Of a DNA stretch of 64,000 nt, positions 1 to 6,312 are shown piece by piece (position 1 is the stretch's first letter; every line of letters starts with the position of its first letter). The notes under the pieces are model-generated. The model was not told the DNA's origin, ran no database searches, and saw only the letters and a program-made list of their open reading frames with translations. The DNA comes from Montanilutibacter psychrotolerans (GTDB taxonomy: Bacteria; Pseudomonadota; Gammaproteobacteria; Xanthomonadales; Xanthomonadaceae). The position numbers and the translations under genes were made by a program. The stretch spans positions 1 to 64,000 of the forward strand of contig NZ_RIBS01000002.1 of the NCBI RefSeq assembly GCF_003719825.1. Reading direction: 5' to 3'.

Positions 1-1
1 G

Positions 2-97
2 CAGATCGGCGCCGCCATGCGCAAGCTGTTGCACCTGATCTTTGGCGTGGTGAAATCCGGCCGGCCGTTCGATCCAAACTACTTGCCCGGCAGTTGA
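2..97 (+). CDS. C-terminal end of an IS110-family transposase (cut by window start)
   Basis: Only the last 31 codons are in the window. They end in the pattern AAMRKLLHLIFGVVKSG followed by PFDPN, which I recognise as the C-terminal tail of IS110/IS116-type transposases (Transposase_20 domain, whose conserved part includes a serine after a GxG-like region). The catalytic RuvC-like DEDD domain lies outside the window, so intactness cannot be judged. A GTAG-type REP sequence lies 54 bp downstream. The family call rests on recall of this short tail only. Confidence 0.6.
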   Translation, partial: QIGAAMRKLLHLIFGVVKSGRPFDPNYLPGS

Positions 98-150
98 CGG
101 CCAAGACGGTATCTACGAGATCCGGGCGGTCCGGTTGCAATCGCAGACCC

Positions 151-189
151 GTAGGGCGCATTAGCCGCAGGCGTAATGCGCCGGATGGG
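151..189 (+). repeat. Single REP element, family 2 (GTAGGGCGCATTAGCC type)
   Basis: This starts with GTAGGGCGCATTAGCCGCAG and contains a complementary half (GGCGTAATGCGCC), so it can fold. It matches the right half of the three 108-bp elements at 10.4-10.9 kb. The rest of the 98-338 gap holds no gene I can support. Confidence 0.75.
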
Positions 190-338
190 TTGCGTCGCCA
201 TGAAGATCCACCTCGGCATGGATCGCGCCAAAGCACCGCAATGTGCGACAGCCGACTCGTCCGTCGCAATCACCCACTATCATTCAAGGTCCTGTCGATG
301 CCGCACGATGCGGCTCGGCTTAAACCCAAGGAGTGGCA

Positions 339-1031
339 ATGGCGATCAAGAACCTGGCGGATTTTCTCGAGGACTCGAAGCAGAAGGACCTCAGCCCGGA
401 CGTGTTCGAGCTGGAAAGCTCGCACATGCTCGAGGTGAAGTTGAACGGCCGGGTGTGGGCGAAGGCCGGCTCGATGGTCGCGTACCGCGGCGGCGTCAAG
501 TTCGTGCGCGAAGGCATGCTCGCCCAGGGCCTGGGCAACCTGCTGAAGAAGGCCATCAGCGGCGAAGGCACGCAGATGATGAAGATGGAAGGCCAGGGGC
601 GCGTGTACGTGGCCGATGCCGGCAAGAAGATCACGCTGCTGCGTCTGGCCGGCGAGTCGATCTTCGTCAACGGCAACGACATCCTCGCCTACGAGGATGG
701 CATCAAGTCCGACATCAAGATGATGCGCAAGGTGGCCGGCATGGTGTCCGGTGGCCTGTTCAACATGAAGCTGACCGGTAGCGGCGTCGTGGCGATCACC
801 TCGCACTACGAGCCGATGACCCTGGTCGTGACGCCGGACCAGCCGGTGTTCACCGATCCGAATGCGACCGTGGCCTGGTCGGGCAACCTGAGCCCGGACA
901 TGGTCACGGACATCTCGCTGGGCACGCTGTTCGGTCGCGGCTCGGGCGAGAGCGTGCAGATGAAGTTCTCCGGCAACGGCTGGGTGGTGGTGCAGCCGTA
1001 CGAAGAGATCTACTTCCAGCAGCAGGGCTGA
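339..1031 (+). CDS. AIM24 family protein
   Basis: A 230-residue protein of the AIM24/TIGR00266 family, a beta-rich fold found across bacteria and in a yeast mitochondrial protein. Its biochemical role is not established. Family features visible are the N-terminal SHMLEVKLNG and AKAGSMVAYRG strands (about residues 28-52), the central GRVYVADAGKKITLLRL strand pair and the closing GWVVVQPYEEIYFQ. I chose the ATG at 339 because AAGGAG (328-333) lies 5 bp upstream; a GTG two codons earlier would overlap that site. It stands alone, facing tsf across a shared bidirectional terminator. No signal peptide or membrane segment is seen. Confidence 0.85.
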   Translation: MAIKNLADFLEDSKQKDLSPDVFELESSHMLEVKLNGRVWAKAGSMVAYRGGVKFVREGMLAQGLGNLLKKAISGEGTQMMKMEGQGRVYVADAGKKITLLRLAGESIFVNGNDILAYEDGIKSDIKMMRKVAGMVSGGLFNMKLTGSGVVAITSHYEPMTLVVTPDQPVFTDPNATVAWSGNLSPDMVTDISLGTLFGRGSGESVQMKFSGNGWVVVQPYEEIYFQQQG

Positions 1032-1143
1032 GGTCGGGCGCGAGTTTCGGGTGCGCGTGGCTGGCGTGGAAGCGCCGCCACGCCGCATCCGTCACCTCGC
1101 GTGCCGCTCAGGCGCCTCCGGAATGGACGGCGCAGCGCCAAAG

Positions 1144-1172
1144 AAAAAGGCCGCGGAATCCGCGGCCTTTTC
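1144..1172. terminator. Bidirectional intrinsic terminator between the AIM24 gene and tsf
   Basis: A perfect stem AAAAGGCCGCGG / CCGCGGCCTTTT with an AAT loop carries A-runs on one side and T-runs on the other. It can therefore end both the plus-strand AIM24 transcript and the minus-strand rpsB-tsf transcript. Confidence 0.9.
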
Positions 1173-1200
1173 CTTGCAGCTTCGAGGCGGGTGGCGCGGC

Positions 1201-2076
1201 TTACGCCAGGCCGGCTTGCTTCATGACTTCAGCGGCGTAGTCTTCGACCACCTTCTCGATGCCTTCGCCGACGGCGAGACGCGTGAAAGTGACAACCTCG
1301 GCACCGGCAGCCTTGAGCACGGCCTCGACGGTCAGGTTGGTGTCGAGCACGTACGGCTGGCCGTACAGGGTGACTTCGTTGACGATCTTGGCGATCTTGC
1401 CGCCGATGATCTTCTCGAGGATGTCGGCCGGCTTGGCCTTGTCCTTGTCGGTCATCTTGGCCAGCTCGATTTCCTTTTCCTTCTCGACGAACTCGGCCGG
1501 GACGTCCGACGCCTTGATGTGCGGCGGGTTCATCGCGGCGATGTGCATCGCCAGGCCGCGCGCCAGTTCGGCGTCGCCACCCTTGACCTCGACCAGCACG
1601 CCGATGCGGCCGCCGTGCACGTAGGCCGACAGGGTGTTGGCGCTGTCGATGCGGGCGATGCGGCGGACCTGCACGTTCTCGCCGACCTTGGCGATCAGTT
1701 CGGCGCGGGCTTCCTCGACGGTCTGGCCGTTGGCCAGCTGCGTGGCCTTCAGCGCGTCGACGTCGGCAGCGCCAAGCGCGGCCTGGCCGACGGTGTCGGT
1801 GAACGACAGGAAGTTGGTGTCCTTGGCGACGAAGTCGGTCTCGGAGTTGATCTCGACCAGCACGGCGCGGCCGTCGGCCTGGGCGGCGACGATGCGGCCC
1901 TCGGCGGCGACGCGGCTGGCCTTCTTGTCGGCCTTGGCCAGGCCCGACTTGCGCAGCCACTCGGCCGACGCGTCGATGTCACCGTTGTTCTCGGTGAGGG
2001 CCTTCTTGCATTCCATCATGCCGGCGCCAGTGCGCTCGCGCAGTTCCTTGACGAGGGAAGCGGTGATCTCTGCCAT
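1201..2076 (-). CDS. tsf: Elongation factor Ts
   Basis: EF-Ts (291 residues) is the guanine-nucleotide exchange factor that releases GDP from EF-Tu in the cytoplasm. The N-terminal UBA-like domain begins [20 protein letters not shown]. The signature SETDFVAKD sits at residues 78-86, where TDFV contacts the EF-Tu nucleotide pocket. Length matches the usual ~290. The start at 2076 gives the canonical N-terminus; in-frame codons further upstream add unrelated sequence. It follows rpsB by 146 bp on the same strand, the standard rpsB-tsf operon, with a strong hairpin in the gap and a terminator right after the stop. Confidence 0.98.
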   Translation of the reverse strand: MAEITASLVKELRERTGAGMMECKKALTENNGDIDASAEWLRKSGLAKADKKASRVAAEGRIVAAQADGRAVLVEINSETDFVAKDTNFLSFTDTVGQAALGAADVDALKATQLANGQTVEEARAELIAKVGENVQVRRIARIDSANTLSAYVHGGRIGVLVEVKGGDAELARGLAMHIAAMNPPHIKASDVPAEFVEKEKEIELAKMTDKDKAKPADILEKIIGGKIAKIVNEVTLYGQPYVLDTNLTVEAVLKAAGAEVVTFTRLAVGEGIEKVVEDYAAEVMKQAGLA

Positions 2077-2184
2077 GGGGGTTGCCTCAGGTGCATTGCC
2101 ATCCCGGACGTGGCGTGGAAGGCCGCGGGCACGCCGAAAGGCGTGTGCGGAATCCGTGTCGTCAGGGCGGCGGGAAATTGGGAA

Positions 2185-2210
2185 GCGGCCGCGCAGCATC
2201 GCGCGGCCGC
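2185..2210 (-). terminator. Perfect 10-bp stem-loop in the rpsB-tsf gap (attenuator-like)
   Basis: GCGGCCGCGC and its exact complement are separated by six bases, 12 bp after the rpsB stop. On the transcribed strand the following bases are TTCCCAATTTCCC, a weak U-tract. It could partly terminate, or act as an mRNA-stabilising barrier that sets the rpsB:tsf ratio. Confidence 0.55.
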
Positions 2211-2222
2211 ATGACGCGGTTC

Positions 2223-3044
2223 TTACTCTGCAGCAGGGGCGTCTTCGGCCGGAGCCTCGTCAGCCTTGCCCTTCTTGGCCGGAGCGCGGCGCGGGGCCTT
2301 GCCGTTCTCGCCTTCGGCGGCTTCGGCGAACTCGTCTTCACGGACCGAGGCGGCCGACGGAGCGGCAGCCTTGCCTTCCAGCACGGCGTCGGCGGCGGCA
2401 CGGGCGTACAGCTGCACGGCGCGGATGGCGTCGTCGTTGCCCGGGATTGCGTAGTCCACCAGCTCCGGGTTGTAGTTGGTGTCGACCACGGCGATGACCG
2501 GGATGCCGAGCTTCTTGGCTTCCTTGATCGCGATGTCTTCATGACCGATGTCGATCACGAAGATCGCGTCGGGCAGGCGGTTCATTTCCTTGATGCCGCC
2601 CAGCGAGGCCAGCAGCTTGTCGCGCTCGCGACGCAGGCCCAGCACTTCGTGCTTGACCAGCTTCAGGAAGGTGCCGTCGGTCTCGGCCGCTTCCAGCTCC
2701 TTCAGGCGCTGCACGGACTTCTTGACGGTCGCGAAGTTGGTCAGCGTGCCGCCCAGCCAACGCTGGTTCATGTACGGCATGCCGCAACGCTCGGCTTCTT
2801 CCTTGATCGACTCGCGCGCGCTGCGCTTGGTGCCGAGGAACAGGATCATGCCGCGCTTCTGGGCGATGCCCGAGAGGAAGTTCATCGCGTCGTTGAAGAG
2901 CGGAACGGTCTTCTCGAGGTTGATGATGTGGATCTTGCCGCGGGCACCGAAGATGTACGGACCCATCTTCGGGTTCCAGTAACGGGTCTGGTGGCCGAAG
3001 TGGACGCCCGCTTCGAGCATCTGGCGCATGGTGATCTGGGGCAT
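2223..3044 (-). CDS. rpsB: 30S ribosomal protein S2
   Basis: S2 (273 residues) binds late on the 30S subunit, bridging head and body and recruiting S1. The N-terminus [20 protein letters not shown] and the [12 protein letters not shown] motif are diagnostic, and [19 protein letters not shown] near residue 160 is the second signature. It is about 30 residues longer than E. coli S2 because of an Ala/Lys/Glu-rich tail after roughly residue 230, which looks disordered. First gene of the rpsB-tsf operon. Transcription probably starts near 3280, giving a ~235-nt leader; S2 leaders are known sites of autoregulation in proteobacteria, though no motif is proven here. Confidence 0.98.
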   Translation of the reverse strand: MPQITMRQMLEAGVHFGHQTRYWNPKMGPYIFGARGKIHIINLEKTVPLFNDAMNFLSGIAQKRGMILFLGTKRSARESIKEEAERCGMPYMNQRWLGGTLTNFATVKKSVQRLKELEAAETDGTFLKLVKHEVLGLRRERDKLLASLGGIKEMNRLPDAIFVIDIGHEDIAIKEAKKLGIPVIAVVDTNYNPELVDYAIPGNDDAIRAVQLYARAAADAVLEGKAAAPSAASVREDEFAEAAEGENGKAPRRAPAKKGKADEAPAEDAPAAE

Positions 3045-3288
3045 TGCGGTAACTCCAAGGCAGTGGAACCGGCCGCCGGAAAGGTGTGGCGGCTGCCCCG
3101 CGCGAGGCTGGGGCGATGGTTCCGGGGTTGGGCCTCCCTGCGGCCTCCGTGTCCGAACTTCGCGGTCCTGGCGGACGTGTGAAGCACCCCGGCACGGGCT
3201 GTGGCAGCAGGTGTGTATTCGCCGATGACGCCCGGCGTGGGCGACTGCGCGAGGCCTGGACGGAGCCAGGGCGACACGAAGCCGCGGG

Positions 3289-3318
3289 ATTGTAGCCGGG
3301 ACAGGGGGGCTGGGGCAA
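3289..3318 (-). promoter_or_regulatory. Sigma-70 type promoter for rpsB-tsf
   Basis: On the minus strand, TTGCCC (3313-3318) and TACAAT (3289-3294) are separated by 18 bp. The predicted start near 3280 leaves a ~235-nt GC-rich leader before rpsB. The rest of 3045-3520 holds no gene; a TATAGT (3484-3489) on the plus strand could be the -10 of a gene no longer present. Confidence 0.6.
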
Positions 3319-3520
3319 ATGGCCGGGGCAACCCGTTCGGAGGAGCTTGCCGCAATCTGTCCTTTGGCGGGGTTGCGTTTTGCGCCCGCGGCGAAGGCTG
3401 GCGGCGCTGTGAGGCCTTTGTGGCTCGTTTGCGCCCCGGCAAATCCTCCTGAGGCGCGTGGTCGGGCGGACGACCCCCTTTGTTATAGTCCGCGCCGCCG
3501 CTGGCCAGGCGGATTCTGCC

Positions 3521-3643
3521 TTCGGGCAGCTGACGTCGATGACGTACCCTGGCGGCATGGCGGTTGACTACGTGCGCGACACGATGGGCCGCACCACCGA
3601 AGTCGGCGTCACGCCCAGCGGCAGCACGCGTCAGGTGCTGATC
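3521..3643 (+). pseudogene. Fragment of an RHS/YD-repeat protein
   Basis: About 41 codons in one frame read FGQLTSMTYPGGMAVDYV followed by a DTMGRTTEVGVTPSG-like stretch. This is the spacing and wording of one-and-a-half RHS/YD repeats (G-x-L-T-x-x-x-Y-P-x-G, then Y-D/x-x-x-G-R). RHS proteins carry dozens of such repeats and a C-terminal toxin. Here nothing homologous continues on either side, there is no credible start, and a REP element begins 110 bp later. I read it as a relic of a larger polymorphic-toxin gene. Position relative to rpsB suggests an insertion or deletion scar. Confidence 0.6.
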
Positions 3644-3752
3644 CGCGAGGCCACTGTCGTCCTCGCTGACGCCCGCTCGCAACCATTGGTCATACGAGGC
3701 ATGGCGCTCGGCAGGCAGGGATCCCAGCGCCAGATAGACAGGGTGCAGCGCC

Positions 3753-3926
3753 GTAGGATGGGTTGAGCGCAGCGATACCCATCACTCGCCACATCGACGG
3801 CCTTGCATGCCGTGATTCGCCGTGCAGCGGCAGAGCCTCCTCTACCCCGACCATCCGTGGATCCGCCGCGTTCGCGCGTTCCCTGATCACTGTCGATGGG
3901 TATCGCTGCGCTCAACCCATCCTACG
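3753..3926. repeat. 174-bp REP-pair element (family 1), perfect 31-bp inverted ends
   Basis: The left end begins GTAGGATGGGTTGAGCGCAG and the right end is its exact reverse complement over 31 bp. About 112 bp lies between. A diverged copy of the whole unit, including part of the interior, is at 4347-4522. The structure is BIME/MITE-like: no coding capacity, GTAG at both outer edges, as expected for substrates of a RAYT transposase. Confidence 0.85.
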
Positions 3927-4033
3927 TTGGGGGGGGCGGTGGGCGTTGGACCACCATCGTGAAAGCCAGTCGGGGGGATGGAGTGGCGCTGCGATAGCCT
4001 TCAAGATGCGGGCCCGCCTCGCGAAGGAATGCC

Positions 4034-4324
4034 ATGTTCATTGTGCTGTTGACCTACACCAAGCCGCTTGCCGATGTGGATGCGCATCTCCCGGCACATC
4101 GGGAGTTCCTGAAGAGGAACTACGACGCGGGAGTGTTTCTTCTCTCCGGGCCAAAGGAGCCGCGGGATGGCGGGGTGATCCTGGCGAACGGCTCGTCCTT
4201 GGCGGGGTTGCAGGCGATCCTGGCCGAAGACCCTTTCCAGATTCACGACGTGGCCAGCTTCCAGGTCGTGCAGTTCACGGCAAACATGGCGACGCGATCG
4301 CTTGAGTCGCTGGTCGTGGCCTGA
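4034..4324 (+). CDS. YciI-like (YCII domain) protein
   Basis: A 96-residue single-domain protein of the YciI superfamily, a ferredoxin-like alpha/beta fold related to muconolactone isomerase; members are often fused to or paired with other enzymes, but most have no assigned reaction. The pattern MFIVLLTYTKPLADVDAHLPAHREFL, then GVFLLSGPKEPRDGGVILA, then FxIHDVASFQVVQF follows the family strand order, with the conserved His in PAHREFL at about residue 22. The start is supported by a GAAGGAA site 5-7 bp upstream of the ATG. It sits alone between two REP-pair elements, so its context says nothing about function. Confidence 0.85.
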   Translation: MFIVLLTYTKPLADVDAHLPAHREFLKRNYDAGVFLLSGPKEPRDGGVILANGSSLAGLQAILAEDPFQIHDVASFQVVQFTANMATRSLESLVVA

Positions 4325-4346
4325 CGCGTTCCGAAGGGCCTCTGCG

Positions 4347-4522
4347 CAGGATGGGTTGGGCGAAGCGATACCCGTCACGCGCCACGTCGACTGCAATGCG
4401 TGGTCCGCTTTGTCGTCGTGCGGCGGCGCAACGTCTTCTGCCCCGGCCACTCTGGGAACTGCCGTATTCGCGAGTTCGCTAATCACTGTCGATGGGTATC
4501 GCTGCGCTCAACCCATCCTACG
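4347..4522. repeat. 176-bp diverged copy of the REP-pair element
   Basis: The left end reads AGGATGGGTTGGGCGAAGCG (imperfect). The right end is the same 31-bp REP as at 3895-3926. The interior shares segments such as GCCACGTCGAC and AATCACTGTCGATGGG with the 3753 element, so the two are copies of one unit rather than chance REP neighbours. Confidence 0.8.
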
Positions 4523-4530
4523 TTTCTGTT

Positions 4531-4562
4531 GATGGGTATTGTCGCGCCCGACCCATCCTGCG
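4531..4562 (-). repeat. Degenerate single REP (family 1)
   Basis: GATGGGTATTGTCGCGCCCG followed by ACCCATCCTGCG matches the right-end REP with several substitutions, including the outer GTAG changed to GCAG. It is probably an old copy. Confidence 0.7.
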
Positions 4563-4611
4563 TTGCGGGGCCAGGTGGGCCTTGGCCGACCTTGGTGAAA
4601 CGCGTTAGGCC

Positions 4612-4642
4612 GTAGGATGGGTTGAGCGAAGCGATACCCATC
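4612..4642 (+). repeat. REP (family 1) immediately upstream of the RAYT gene
   Basis: GTAGGATGGGTTGAGCGAAG... ends 23 bp before the RAYT start. It is the inverted partner of the REP at 5198-5229, so the gene is bracketed by inverted REPs. Confidence 0.85.
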
Positions 4643-4665
4643 AGCGCCGTCACACGAGGTCATGG

Positions 4666-5196
4666 ATGACCGATTACCGACGCGCCCGCGTACCCGGCGC
4701 CAGCTACTTTTTCACCGTCAATCTCGCCCGCCGCGACACCACGCTGCTGACCGACCGCATCGATGACCTTCGCAATGCGGTGCGCTATGCGCGTGGCCGG
4801 CATCCGTTCGTGATCGACGCGATGGTGGTCATGCCCGAGCACTTGCATGCGGTCTGGACGCTGCCCGATGGCGACGCCGATCATTCGTTGCGCTGGCGCC
4901 TTGTCAAGACCTGGTTTTCACGACAGATCCCGTTTGGAGAAGGCCGTCGCGACAGCCGTGTCGCCAAGGGTGAGCGCGGCATCTGGCAGCGTCGCTATTG
5001 GGAGCATCTGATTCGCGATGAAAACGACCTGCGTCGCCACGTCGATTACGTCCACTTCAATCCAGTCAAACACCGGCATGTGGAACGGACCGTGGATTGG
5101 CCGCATTCGACGTTTCATCGTTACGTGGCCGAAGGCCGGTTGCCCGTGGATTGGGGTGTCGGGGTTGGCGTTGATGGTGGGTTCGGCGAGCGGTGA
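4666..5196 (+). CDS. REP-associated tyrosine transposase (RAYT, TnpA_REP)
   Basis: A 176-residue Y1/HUH nuclease of the IS200/REP family, thought to nick single-stranded REP hairpins next to a GTAG tetranucleotide and so disperse them. The HUH motif appears as H59-L60-H61 in VVMPEHLHAVW. The helix with the candidate catalytic tyrosine is DYVHFNPVKH (Y128), preceded by the family phrase RRYWEHLIRDENDL. The ATG at 4666 has GAGG 6 bp upstream. Both the histidines and the tyrosine are intact and there is no frameshift, so the protein may be active. It is bracketed by inverted family-1 REPs, 23 bp before and 1 bp after the gene, and further family-1 copies lie within 1 kb. Confidence 0.93.
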   Translation: MTDYRRARVPGASYFFTVNLARRDTTLLTDRIDDLRNAVRYARGRHPFVIDAMVVMPEHLHAVWTLPDGDADHSLRWRLVKTWFSRQIPFGEGRRDSRVAKGERGIWQRRYWEHLIRDENDLRRHVDYVHFNPVKHRHVERTVDWPHSTFHRYVAEGRLPVDWGVGVGVDGGFGER

Positions 5197-5197
5197 T

Positions 5198-5269
5198 GAT
5201 GGGGGTCGCTTCGCTCAACCCATCCTACGGTTGCGTTGATGGGTATCGCGTTGCTCAACCCATCCTACG
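5198..5269 (-). repeat. Two tandem REPs (family 1) just downstream of the RAYT gene
   Basis: GATGGGGGTCGCTTCGCTCA... (5198-5229) and GATGGGTATCGCGTTGCTCA... (5238-5269) both end CCATCCTACG. They are in the orientation opposite to the REP upstream of the RAYT gene. The second ends 11 bp before the stop of the minus-strand pilus operon, so it may also act as a hairpin stabilising or terminating that transcript. Confidence 0.85.
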
Positions 5270-5280
5270 GTGGGGGAGGC

Positions 5281-6312
5281 TCAGTACGTCACGGTGACGG
5301 TTATCACGTCGGCGTAGTCGCCTGGGGGTACGGACTGGACCGCTGGGACGCGTCCGTGGACGGTCAGCGATTGGGACGAGCCGCTGCCGGTGCCGGGAAC
5401 GGTGTCGGTGCCGATGGCGGCACCCCAGCGCAACGTGCGTCCGGCATCGCGGTACAGCTCGTAGCCGAGGTAGTTGCCGGTGGCGCCCAGGCGCATGCGG
5501 CGCAGCACGCCGCTGGCGTTCTGGCCGTCGTCCAGCGCCATGTTCCAGGGTGTGCGGTTGGTGCAGGTCATCGTGACGGTGGAGGTCTGGTCGATGTCGG
5601 CGGCGATCGGCCCGGGCACGTTGCCGAAATCCAGGTCGGTGGCGCTGTCGATGATGCAGTGGTTGGGCACCGTGGCGCTGGCGGTGAACGGGAAGGTGAT
5701 GCTGCCGCCGCCGGTTCCGCCGGACGTGCACGACGCGGGGTAGGGCGGCGTGCCCAGCAGTTGCTCGGCGTACCGGTAGTCCAGGCGGGTGTGGGCACCG
5801 GTGAACGGGTTGTTGTGCAGCCCTGCGGACAGACCCAGCTGCGCGGCCACGCGCCCGAACAGGGTGGCCGAGGTGTTGCCGCTGCCGCCAAGCACCGGTG
5901 CGTTGTATTGCAGATCGATCTGCACCGGGGTGGGCGTGGCCGGCGTCGACGTGCTTCCCCATATCTGGGTGCGCGCGGCGTCGCGATAGATCTGGAACTG
6001 CATGGGATCGCCGAAGGTGTTGGTCAGGCGACGGGGGTTTGTCTGGCCGGCGCCGTTGACGCCTGCGTCGATGTTCAGGCACATCCGAACGCGGACCGTG
6101 GCCAGCAATGTCAGCCCGCTGGTCGAGCAGGTGATGCCGACGGTGGCGGTGTTGTCGACGTTGGCCGCGCCGGTCACGGTGCCGAAGCTCAATGGCGTGG
6201 GCGTGGTGTTGCAACTGGTGGCGGCCTGGGCGGGCGCGGGCAGACACCACCACAGCGCAGCCAGCAGCAATGCGCCCAGCAGCCGTCCGATGGCACGTGG
6301 CAGCGGGTTCAT
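5281..6312 (-). CDS. Two-domain spore coat U (Csu-type) pilus tip protein
   Basis: A 343-residue secreted protein with two SCPU domains, as in the CsuE tip adhesin of archaic chaperone-usher pili. The signal peptide runs from MNPLPRAIGRLLGALLLAAL to PAQAA. Domain 1 begins TSCNTTPTPLSFGTV; domain 2, after a Gly/Ser/Thr-rich linker near residue 200, begins TVPNHCIIDSATDLDFGNV. Both show paired cysteines and the YRDAxRT...WG motif (DAARTQIWG, DAGRTLRWG). The C-terminus VITVTVTY is the donor-strand end typical of the family. The start codon overlaps the usher stop (ATGA), so it is translated by coupling as the last gene of the operon. Confidence 0.85.
   Translation of the reverse strand: MNPLPRAIGRLLGALLLAALWWCLPAPAQAATSCNTTPTPLSFGTVTGAANVDNTATVGITCSTSGLTLLATVRVRMCLNIDAGVNGAGQTNPRRLTNTFGDPMQFQIYRDAARTQIWGSTSTPATPTPVQIDLQYNAPVLGGSGNTSATLFGRVAAQLGLSAGLHNNPFTGAHTRLDYRYAEQLLGTPPYPASCTSGGTGGGSITFPFTASATVPNHCIIDSATDLDFGNVPGPIAADIDQTSTVTMTCTNRTPWNMALDDGQNASGVLRRMRLGATGNYLGYELYRDAGRTLRWGAAIGTDTVPGTGSGSSQSLTVHGRVPAVQSVPPGDYADVITVTVTY

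Noticed and set aside
3458-3766. Intact ~102-codon gene around the RHS fragment
   Set aside because: Only residues 22-62 show RHS wording; the flanks are REP-derived or promoter DNA, and the start lacks a ribosome site.
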